From contig CAJTNT010000009.1 in NCBI GenBank assembly GCA_910577785.1, positions 30,604-94,603 on the forward strand: a stretch of 64,000 nt of DNA, written 5' to 3'. This DNA comes from an uncultured Lachnospiraceae bacterium. GTDB taxonomy: Bacteria; Bacillota; Clostridia; Lachnospirales; Lachnospiraceae. The notes beneath the pieces were generated by a model that worked only from the letters and a program-made list of their open reading frames with translations, ran no database searches and had not been told where the DNA came from. Positions 17,180-24,408 of the stretch are shown piece by piece. Position numbers and translations under genes: made by a program. Position 1 is the stretch's first letter; each line of letters starts with the position of its first letter.

Positions 17180-17244
17180 AGCACTTCGGGAGGTCCGCAT
17201 GGAAAGCCCCCTTTGGCTTACTATGCACAACCTCCCGTTCTGCT
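17180..17244 (-). ncRNA. Candidate structured leader element of glmS (uncharacterised hairpin)
   Basis: Read 5' to 3' on the minus strand: AGCA, GAAC, GGGAGGT, TGT, GCAT, AGT, AAGCC, loop, GGCTT, TCC, ATGC, GG, ACCTCCC, GAAG, TGCT. Four paired blocks are separated by near-symmetric internal loops in 65 nt, and it ends 23 bases before the glmS ATG. The glmS ribozyme core (GCGCC-GAAC) is not present. Function unknown. Confidence 0.55.
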
Positions 17245-17360
17245 AACCATATTTTTCATAATTGTTCTATTACTCCGGCGGTTAAATATCTTATATCCCT
17301 CATCCATAACTCCCAGGGGACGGAAAATGCAATAGCCAAATGAGCCGTTACGGCGAATTG

Positions 17361-18671
17361 CTATTCTGTTGCGTACTTCTCTTCTGCCTTGGCCTCGCTG
17401 CTCCAAACCGGCTCTTCCCCGCTGTCTCCTATTCCGGTTCCATCGCTGCTCCCAGTTCCGCCACTGCTTCCAGCGCCCATTCCGGTTCCGTCTGTACTCC
17501 CATCTCCAGTCCCGGTTCCGTCCGTACTCCCATCTCCAGTCCCGGTTCCATCGCCAGTCCCAGCTTCATCCGTATTTTCTTCCTTCTTCGCCGTCACACC
17601 TGAGCGGTAGACAATCTCATCACTGATGCCCTGCACGCTCTCCGTCACGTTATAAGCTGCATCCCCATAGAAAAACTCATGGAGCTTCTTGACATTCGTT
17701 GCCAAATCACGCGGAATCACGCAATCCTGCTTCAGTCTCTGGTAGGCCACGTCCACCTCTGAACTCCCAATCTCAAATGGGAACCCAGACATCTCGCCCA
17801 TCCGATAGCTGAAGGCATCTGCCGCCAGTGAAAGTATCTCTGTTTTCGTCAAGCTGGTCTTAACCTTGGGGAATACCGCGTCAATCAGGCTATTAATGGT
17901 GCCGATATCAGAAGCCAGCGCCTTCTCAATCATTTTATTCAACACTAGCCTCTGGCGTTCCGTCCTCTTAAAATCATCCCCCGCAGTATAGCGGATACGC
18001 CCAAAAGAGACGGCCTGTACGCCGTTAAGGTTATAAGTCCCGGCTCCAGGCAGCGGCTCATACTCCTTCTCCACTACCTCAGAAGTCTCCACACAATAAT
18101 TATTCAGATGCATGCATTCTTCATCTGTAATCTCAACCTCAACGCCGCCTAAGATATCCACGGCCTCTGCCACAGCGCTAAAATCAAAAGACACGTATTC
18201 TTTGATATCCAAATCCAGGTTTGTATTCAGCATACGCACTGCCTGGGTCGCCCCCCCAATGGCATAAGCCGCATTGGCCTTGCTGTAAGCGCTTGGATCA
18301 TCCAGATCCGCCATCTTTAAAAATGTATCGCGGTACACGGATACCAGCCTTACCTCTTTGGTATCCTTGTCAATCCTGGCTACCATAATCACATCCGAAT
18401 TGCCGCCGCTGTAATCCTCGCTCTCACGGTTATCCAGCCCAAACAAGGCCAGCATCATATATCCCTGCAGCACCTTCTTCGTCTTCTTGGGAAGCTCCAC
18501 ATTCACGACTTCTTCCTCTTCAAAGCTCTCATCTGTCTCCACCATGTCCATCTTCTGGTTCAGCCAGACCCCTACCACTACCCCCAGCAGCACCACCAGC
18601 TCCAGCAGCACAATCACAATCCTGCGTACAATCTTCCCTTTCCCCGATTTTTTCCCATCCTTCTTTGCCAT
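17361..18671 (-). CDS. LytR-CpsA-Psr (LCP) family glycopolymer transferase
   Basis: A 436-residue protein: basic cytoplasmic start, one membrane segment (residues about 15-40, IVRRIVIVLLELVVLLGVVV), then an extracellular LCP domain with LALFGLDNRE, NSDVIMVARID, LVSVYRDTFL, GGVEVEITDEE and RIRYTAGDDFKRTERQR. LCP enzymes move polyprenyl-linked glycopolymers to peptidoglycan. After the domain, a Gly/Thr/Asp/Ser repeat tail of the GTGDGSTDG type covers about 45 residues. Start ATG follows AGGGTGAGAAG. It sits at the distal end of the polysaccharide locus. Confidence 0.93.
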   Translation of the reverse strand: MAKKDGKKSGKGKIVRRIVIVLLELVVLLGVVVGVWLNQKMDMVETDESFEEEEVVNVELPKKTKKVLQGYMMLALFGLDNRESEDYSGGNSDVIMVARIDKDTKEVRLVSVYRDTFLKMADLDDPSAYSKANAAYAIGGATQAVRMLNTNLDLDIKEYVSFDFSAVAEAVDILGGVEVEITDEECMHLNNYCVETSEVVEKEYEPLPGAGTYNLNGVQAVSFGRIRYTAGDDFKRTERQRLVLNKMIEKALASDIGTINSLIDAVFPKVKTSLTKTEILSLAADAFSYRMGEMSGFPFEIGSSEVDVAYQRLKQDCVIPRDLATNVKKLHEFFYGDAAYNVTESVQGISDEIVYRSGVTAKKEENTDEAGTGDGTGTGDGSTDGTGTGDGSTDGTGMGAGSSGGTGSSDGTGIGDSGEEPVWSSEAKAEEKYATE

Positions 18672-18812
18672 CTTCTCACCCTGCCCCGTTTTTCATAATT
18701 TTTACTACGTATGTCCTCTGAATCCTATCCACAGCGCGTCATATTTTTGTCATATTTCTGTTATATTTACATACACATTTGATAATAATTCTATAATATT
18801 TTTACCCATTTA

Positions 18813-19592
18813 TCAATCGTCATTTTTCTTAATTTTTCTACTTTTTCGGGTTTTTTTTATAGCAAAATGTAAAATCCGCACAAAAAAACAGCTGCAGAAC
18901 ACCAGCCGGTTTCGTAACATCTTACCAATTCCATAGCGTGTCATCTTGGAATTATTGGCATCATGCCTCCGATAAAGCAGGAGGGGTTCCCACAGAAAGC
19001 AGGATTTGGAGAACTTACAGTCGCTTAAGACCCCGATCCATTGGTCATGCATCTCTATGCTCGCTGGGATGGGCAGGATAAGTTCCTTCAATTCCTGCCG
19101 GAAGGCCATGCAGCAGCCAATATAACTGTTCTTGATGATATTTTTGATAACGCCAGGCCTCCCGCTGCGGAACCGAAGGAAGGACTCCATCTGAATATCC
19201 TCGGTATCGTCCCCAGCAAATACCCTGGCGTCATGGATGACTACATAAGGCCGATCCCTCCCCGCAAAGGCCTCCATGACCCGCTCCACCTTGCGGGGGG
19301 ACCAGATATCATCCTGATCCGCCAGGAAAATATATTCCCCCCTGGTATGGGCGATGGCATGCTCCACATTTTTCTTCAGCCCCTGACGGGGGCCTTGCAG
19401 GAGGCGGATCCTGCGGTCAGACTGCTGATATTCCCGGAGGAGGGCAGCCGTCCCGTCCGTAGAGCCGTCATCAGAAACCACCAGCTCATCCCGCTCCTGC
19501 AGCTGGGACAGTATTGAATCCAGCTGCGCCCGCAAGTACTTGGCCCCATGATATGTCACCATGGCCACAGAAATACGGACTTCCCCTACCAC
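18813..19592 (-). CDS. GT2 family glycosyltransferase
   Basis: A 259-residue GT-A enzyme: ISVAMVTYHGAKYLRAQLDS, VVSDDGSTDGTAALL, IFLADQDDIWSPRKVE (DXD equivalent), and a C-terminal MHDQWIGVL, a pattern of rhamnosyl- or related transferases that use nucleotide sugars. The likely start is GTG at 19592, overlapping the preceding gene by 7 bases; no ATG lies at the proper N terminus. Acceptor and donor cannot be told. The C terminus is hydrophobic then Lys/Arg-rich, so it may associate with the membrane. Confidence 0.88.
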   Translation of the reverse strand: MVGEVRISVAMVTYHGAKYLRAQLDSILSQLQERDELVVSDDGSTDGTAALLREYQQSDRRIRLLQGPRQGLKKNVEHAIAHTRGEYIFLADQDDIWSPRKVERVMEAFAGRDRPYVVIHDARVFAGDDTEDIQMESFLRFRSGRPGVIKNIIKNSYIGCCMAFRQELKELILPIPASIEMHDQWIGVLSDCKFSKSCFLWEPLLLYRRHDANNSKMTRYGIGKMLRNRLVFCSCFFVRILHFAIKKTRKSRKIKKNDD

Positions 19593-20350
19593 AGCTTCCA
19601 CCCCCACTTCCAAAAATACTTCAGCATTGATTTGATATGCATTCTCCGCAGCCGCGCATCCTTGTGGGAACCACGCTCCCATCGGTGGATGACCTTGGTA
19701 TCCGGGCAATACCACAGGTAGCTGACCAAATTTACATATTGGCAAAGATCCGCATCCTCCATATACATAAAATAGCGCTCGTCAAACCCACCCACATCCC
19801 AGAACAGCTTTGACCGTATGACGAGGAAGCTGCCCTGGGCGAAAGGCACCTGGAAAGGCTTCTCGTAGTCCATGTCCTGCATCGTGTGGTAAGCCTGCCG
19901 TTTCTTAAAATGTGACGGCCAAAACATACGGATCCCCATATCCGCCACCGTAAGCTCCCGCCGGTACGCCGCCTGCAGGTTCCCCTCCGTATCCAGCAGC
20001 CTGGGTACCGCCATCCCCGCCCCCATCCGCTCCATAAAATCCATCAGAATGGACAGGCTGTCTTCTACCAGCAGGATATCTGGGTTGACGATGGCATGGA
20101 ACTTGGAGTCCAGGCGCCCCAGCACATAGTTGTGCCCTCTTCCGAAGCCCAGGTTCTTCCCCGTCTTCAAATATTCCACCTGTGCAAACTCCCGCTCCAG
20201 CGCCTGGAGGTTATTTTCCTCTGTGCTGTTATCAATCACATATATTTTCATAGAAACACAGGCGGCGGTATGCTCCACAATAGAACATACCGCATCCCTT
20301 ACGTCTTTTTCATCATTATAAGCCACAATGGCAACTGAAATATCTGTCAT
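19586..20350 (-). CDS. GT2 family glycosyltransferase, rhamnosyltransferase-like
   Basis: A 254-residue GT2 protein: MTDISVAIVAYNDEKDV, IYVIDNSTEENN, NLGFGRGHNYVL, FHAIVNPDILL (donor-site aspartate), FAQGSFLVIRSKLFWDVGGF and DERYFMYMEDADLCQYV. This combination is typical of WbbL/RfbF-type rhamnosyltransferases. ATG at 20350 overlaps the stop of the upstream sugar transferase (ATGA), so they are coupled. Together these genes look like the first transfers after chain initiation. Confidence 0.9.
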   Translation of the reverse strand: MTDISVAIVAYNDEKDVRDAVCSIVEHTAACVSMKIYVIDNSTEENNLQALEREFAQVEYLKTGKNLGFGRGHNYVLGRLDSKFHAIVNPDILLVEDSLSILMDFMERMGAGMAVPRLLDTEGNLQAAYRRELTVADMGIRMFWPSHFKKRQAYHTMQDMDYEKPFQVPFAQGSFLVIRSKLFWDVGGFDERYFMYMEDADLCQYVNLVSYLWYCPDTKVIHRWERGSHKDARLRRMHIKSMLKYFWKWGWKLW

Positions 20351-21759
20351 GACGATCCTTTTCCACGCAGCACGACCCCAACCGTCCGCAGCAGGATGCG
20401 GATATCCATCCCCAGGGACCAATTCGAAATATACTGGGTGTCCAGCGCTACGATTTCCTCAAAATCTTTAATATCGCTCCTCCCGCTGACTTGCCACATC
20501 CCTGTCAGCCCTGGGCGGATGCCCAGCCTTGCCTTATGGTGGAGTTCATACTGCTCAAACTCATCTTCCGTCGGAGGTCTTGTCCCAACTAGACTCATAT
20601 CCCCTTTCAGTACATTCCAAAACTGTGGCAGCTCATCAATGGAGAACTTGCGCAGGAACTTGCCAATTCCAAAAATCCTCGGGTCATCCTCCATTTTAAA
20701 CATCAGCCCGTCCATCTCATTCTGTTCCATCAGGTTCTGCTTCATGGCATCCGCTCCAACTACCATCGTGCGGAATTTGTAGAACTTAAAACGCCTGCCG
20801 CCCTTCCCGATCCTCGTCTGGGAATAAAAAATCGGCCCCGGCGACTGCAGCTTAATGACCGGCCCGAACACCAGCAGGGCAATGCCTGTCAGCAGCAGGC
20901 CGACCACGCTGCCTGCAATGTCCATCAGCCTCTTTAAGAAAAGCTGCCTCGGAGTGGCAATCTTCATGCTGGTCGTCAGCACCAGATATTTTCCGCAGCG
21001 CTCCACCAATTTATTGGGCATCAGGCGGGATTCCCGCACCAAGTTGAAATGTACGGTCAGCCCCAGCTCCAGCAGCTCATTGGCCAAGGCTTCGCTGCTC
21101 TCGCGGGTATTGCCATTGATAAACACCTCATCCACCACATTGACGCGCACATATTCCAGGAAGCTGTCCGCGCTGGCCACCACTGGCACTCCGCAGATTT
21201 CCTGTCCGATACGGTTCACATCCACGACTACGGCGCCAGTGACTTCAAATTCCTTGTAACGGTTATGCTGAAAATCAGAGATACATTCCTTGGCATAGCG
21301 GTCTTCCGTAACTACGATTAATTGAGAGAAATTCTTCCGGCGTATCATCCGCTGCCGGATATATATTTTCCATAAACACCGGGAAAAATACTCAACCACA
21401 ATGGCAATCCACCAAAATACGAGGATCACCTGCCTGGAATAAACTTCAGACTGTTTGTTGGCCCAGATATAAATCGTCACCGCGGCAAAAATAATGCTGC
21501 AGTGTACAATGACTGCCTTTAGTTCCTGTACCTTATTCCTCCGCAGGATGCCGGTATAGGCCTCGGAAAAGAACACGATGCAGATATCCATCAGCAGCAA
21601 TACAATTGCCAGACGGACATATTCCCGGAAAATCGGTATCCTTCTGATATTCCCCAGACGGATCAGGCAGGAGAAGTAGAAGGACACGCCTAGGCAGAGC
21701 AGATCCAGGATTAAAAAATCCAAATGCTTGACCCAGCTTTTTTTCTGTTCTTTATACAT
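20347..21759 (-). CDS. Polyprenyl-phosphate sugar-1-phosphate transferase (chain initiation), first copy
   Basis: A 470-residue PHPT protein. The N-terminal half has four to five membrane segments and a CoA-binding-like region (SQLIVVTEDRYAKECI). The C-terminal bacterial sugar transferase domain has LFLKRLMDIAGSVVGL, KFYKFRTMVVGADAM, FSIDELPQFWNVLKGDMSLVGTRP and GIRPGLTGMWQVSGRS. It transfers sugar-1-phosphate to undecaprenyl phosphate, starting a repeat unit. It is translationally coupled to the next glycosyltransferase. A second member lies at 40667-42028. Confidence 0.94.
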   Translation of the reverse strand: MYKEQKKSWVKHLDFLILDLLCLGVSFYFSCLIRLGNIRRIPIFREYVRLAIVLLLMDICIVFFSEAYTGILRRNKVQELKAVIVHCSIIFAAVTIYIWANKQSEVYSRQVILVFWWIAIVVEYFSRCLWKIYIRQRMIRRKNFSQLIVVTEDRYAKECISDFQHNRYKEFEVTGAVVVDVNRIGQEICGVPVVASADSFLEYVRVNVVDEVFINGNTRESSEALANELLELGLTVHFNLVRESRLMPNKLVERCGKYLVLTTSMKIATPRQLFLKRLMDIAGSVVGLLLTGIALLVFGPVIKLQSPGPIFYSQTRIGKGGRRFKFYKFRTMVVGADAMKQNLMEQNEMDGLMFKMEDDPRIFGIGKFLRKFSIDELPQFWNVLKGDMSLVGTRPPTEDEFEQYELHHKARLGIRPGLTGMWQVSGRSDIKDFEEIVALDTQYISNWSLGMDIRILLRTVGVVLRGKGSS

Positions 21760-21850
21760 AGTTTCCAGCCTTTAATGCTAAATTTGTAGTAGCTTACGGT
21801 TTTATCGTACGGTATCCCCTGATAGGAAAGCTTGTTATAATTCCTTAATA

Positions 21851-21920
21851 TTTCCTTAATATTGCCTGCTCTCTGGCATAAAGGGATCCTTCAGGGTTTC
21901 CTTAATATTGCCTGTTCTCT
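21851..21920. repeat. Two 24-bp direct repeats, one overlapping a stop codon
   Basis: TTTCCTTAATATTGCCTG plus CTCTCT or TTCTCT at 21851-21874 and 21897-21920 (23 of 24 identical), with a shorter extra copy of TTCCTTAATA just before. The second copy ends on the stop codon of the zinc-ribbon gene. Confidence 0.85.
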
Positions 21921-22126
21921 TAATGCTCATTACCAGCACGATTCCGTATGTATAACCAACTCTCAGAATAATCCTTCCGCTGCTGCTCGTCCATATCACA
22001 GTACTTTGTAAAACTCAGCTTGCATGGAACCATCTTTGTGCCCCCGCATTTATGGCAGAATACCTCTTTTCTTCTGGATACTGTTGTAATGCTGCCACAT
22101 TCTGGGCAGATAAATACTTTCATCAT
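21920..22126 (-). CDS. Small zinc-ribbon protein of unknown function
   Basis: A 68-residue protein, MMKVFICPECGSITTVSRRK, with two CxxC pairs (CPEC and CHKC) forming a probable rubredoxin-like or zinc-ribbon knuckle, followed by KLSFTKYCDMDEQQRKDYSESWLY. The start codon pair ATGATG lies behind GGGAAG. Such proteins are common orphans in Lachnospiraceae; no function is assigned. It stands alone between two polysaccharide genes. Confidence 0.75.
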   Translation of the reverse strand: MMKVFICPECGSITTVSRRKEVFCHKCGGTKMVPCKLSFTKYCDMDEQQRKDYSESWLYIRNRAGNEH

Positions 22127-22332
22127 ATGATTTCTTCCCACTCCAACTCCCTGGCGGCAGATGCATTTCACTTCTGCTTCTGCCTATGCCAGACCTTCAT
22201 GCATGGCAGCTGTTCCATACCCTTACAGTTTCCACGCTTACCATTATTTTCTTTTCGTTCCCTTATTGTAGCATTGAATGCACAAAAGGGCAAGGGCTAG
22301 AAATTTATTTTGATATAAATTTGAATAGTTCT

Positions 22333-22477
22333 GTTACTATTCATGACTCAGGAACGCGCCAAACTGCGCGATCTGTGAGAACATGATTCAGGAGAGAGGG
22401 GCGCTTTTTGCGCAGCAAAACTCTAAATATCGCCCCGAATCGTTACTATGAGCGGCTCCCAGGCCGTGAATAATAAC
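22333..22477. repeat. 145-bp segment bounded by imperfect inverted repeats, with internal palindromes
   Basis: Left end GTTACTATTCA (22333-22343) is inverted at the right as TGAATAATAAC (within GCCGTGAATAATAAC, 22463-22477). Inside are GGGGCG/CGCCCC and CGCGC/GCGCG stems. It fills the space between the GT2 gene at 22489 and the zinc-ribbon gene. No coding frame was found. The end word recurs at 36787-36801. Confidence 0.6.
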
Positions 22478-22488
22478 ATAGTTCTAGG

Positions 22489-24330
22489 CTAAGCCTTTAG
22501 GGAGTAGTTACTTTTTTTCAGAGAAAGATTGGGATTATAGAAGGGATCCCCTTTTTGGAGCAATTCCGCCCATCTATCGTGCATCAAAGCAGCCTCTGTC
22601 TCGAAAAGGCGCCGTTCTTCCTTGGACTTTTCCGTTCTTCCAGACTTTTCAGGCGCCGCCTCCCCGCATGGAACCGCCCCATAATGATAGGCTTCGATAA
22701 AGGGGTCATAAACCACCAGCATCCCCTCCCTTCTGACGCGGAGGCAGAAATCCACGCCATAAAAGGACAATGGCAGCTTTTCCTCCATTCCATGGAGCTT
22801 TTCATACGTTTCCCTGGAGGCCATCAGGCAGTCTGCCGTCACAGCGCTGTAATTCAGCTGCAGGGCTGCCTTGTGGTAATAGCCCTCCTGGCCGCGCTTA
22901 AGGCCTTGGAACATATTGGTCGCAATGCCATCCATTCCCACTACCATCCCAGCGTGCTGTATGGTATCATTAGGATAGTACAGGCGGGCGCCTACCACCC
23001 CTACCCCTGGGCGCTGGCAGTTGCCCAGCATCTCCTCCAGCCAACCCCTGGTGATAATCTCTATGTCATTGTTCAGCAAAACAAAGTAATCCCCACGGGC
23101 ATGGGAGGCGGCAAGATTATAGATGGCCGCAGCATGGAATTCCTTTTGCCATGGAAGAACCGTTACGGCCTGCCCGCCTGGCAATTTTCCGTTTTCTAAA
23201 AGCTCCTGGACAAATGGAAGGGGCTTCTGTTCCGTATCGTTATTATTCACGAGAATAATTTCATAATTCTGGTATGTGGAACGCTGTATGGACTCAATAC
23301 AGCGGCGCAGCGCATCTGCCTGGCTCTTGCCAGAAATCAGGATGGACACCAGAGGGGTTCCTGCTACGGCATATTTGACCCGGTAAAAACCGAAATGGGG
23401 CAGCTCGGATACCTCCCCCCGCTCTCCGCAGCGGGACAGATGTGCCTGGATTGCCCGCTGGCCGGCCTGGTAGGCATATGTTTTGCTCATTGGATTGTCG
23501 GCCGTGGACTTGCTATGGATACGCCAATGGTACAGGATCTTGGGAATATGCGCCACCTTTTTAGCCGCCTCTGTACAGCGCAGGATAAAATCATAGTCCT
23601 GGGCGCCGTCAAATTCGCTGCGGAAGCAGCCTGCCCGATCTATTACCTCCGACTTTACGCAGAAAAAATGGGTAATATAGTTATTGGAGCGCAGCAGGTC
23701 AGGGCTGAAATCCGGCTTGAAATGGGGCTTTTGATGGATCAGTCCATCCCTGCCAGACTCTACCTGATCCTCATCCGTATAGATTGCCTCTATTTCCTCG
23801 TCCTGGTTGATCAGCCGCGCCAGTTCATACAGAGCGTTTGGCGCCAGCAGGTCGTCATGATCCATAAACCCAATCCAATCCCCCTTGGCCATGTCAATCC
23901 CCGCATTGGTATTCTCCGCAATGCCGCCGTTTTCTTTGAGGCGGAGGTAGGAAACGCGGGTTTCCTCAAAAACATAGCGGTAGTTGCTCACCATTTCCTT
24001 CACATCCTCAGAATCTGAGGCATCCGCGATGCAGAGCTGCCAGTTGTCATAGGATTGCTCCTGCAGGCCCCTTAAAAGCACAAAGAAATAATTTTTGTCG
24101 GGGTTATAGGCGGGTATGACGATACTGAACAGCGGACGGCGCGAAAGATGCCGGGAAAGCCTTTCCTGGCGGCGCAGCTCCGCTGCGCCGGGCGCATGAC
24201 GCTCATACCAGGGGGCATAAGGAACCTTTGCTGCCTCCATCTTATCCTTAAGGCGGTTCCAGAATATTTTTGGTCCATAGTGCTTTAGGTACAAAATCCC
24301 TTTTTTTATCCGATACGGTGTAATTTTCAT
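22489..24330 (-). CDS. Large two-domain GT2 glycosyltransferase
   Basis: A 613-residue protein. After a short N-terminal helix-rich part, the first GT-A domain has FSIVIPAYNPDKNYF, IGFMDHDDLLAPNALY and YTDEDQVE. The second has VSILISGKSQADALRRCI, YEIILVNNNDTEQ, YFVLLNNDIEIITRGWLEEM and GARLYYPNDTIQHAG. The double-domain form (about 600-700 residues) is common in rhamnan and O-antigen synthesis. It resembles the protein at 46870-48732. The start at 24330 has GGGAGG 13 bases upstream. Confidence 0.92.
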   Translation of the reverse strand: MKITPYRIKKGILYLKHYGPKIFWNRLKDKMEAAKVPYAPWYERHAPGAAELRRQERLSRHLSRRPLFSIVIPAYNPDKNYFFVLLRGLQEQSYDNWQLCIADASDSEDVKEMVSNYRYVFEETRVSYLRLKENGGIAENTNAGIDMAKGDWIGFMDHDDLLAPNALYELARLINQDEEIEAIYTDEDQVESGRDGLIHQKPHFKPDFSPDLLRSNNYITHFFCVKSEVIDRAGCFRSEFDGAQDYDFILRCTEAAKKVAHIPKILYHWRIHSKSTADNPMSKTYAYQAGQRAIQAHLSRCGERGEVSELPHFGFYRVKYAVAGTPLVSILISGKSQADALRRCIESIQRSTYQNYEIILVNNNDTEQKPLPFVQELLENGKLPGGQAVTVLPWQKEFHAAAIYNLAASHARGDYFVLLNNDIEIITRGWLEEMLGNCQRPGVGVVGARLYYPNDTIQHAGMVVGMDGIATNMFQGLKRGQEGYYHKAALQLNYSAVTADCLMASRETYEKLHGMEEKLPLSFYGVDFCLRVRREGMLVVYDPFIEAYHYGAVPCGEAAPEKSGRTEKSKEERRLFETEAALMHDRWAELLQKGDPFYNPNLSLKKSNYSLKA

Positions 24331-24408
24331 AATCTTATGTTTTCCTCCCATATTTTTCCCGTAAAATGCTGAGCTTGGCAGATTTCCGCTGGCACAGCGA
24401 CGGGTATC

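Noticed and set aside
17157..17360. glmS ribozyme
   Set aside because: The conserved core (AGCGCC with following GAAC and GACGAGG) is not found on the minus strand upstream of glmS.
22321..22490. Simple rho-independent terminator for the large GT2 gene
   Set aside because: GC-rich stems are present but none is followed by a U run on the minus strand; kept as a repeat instead.
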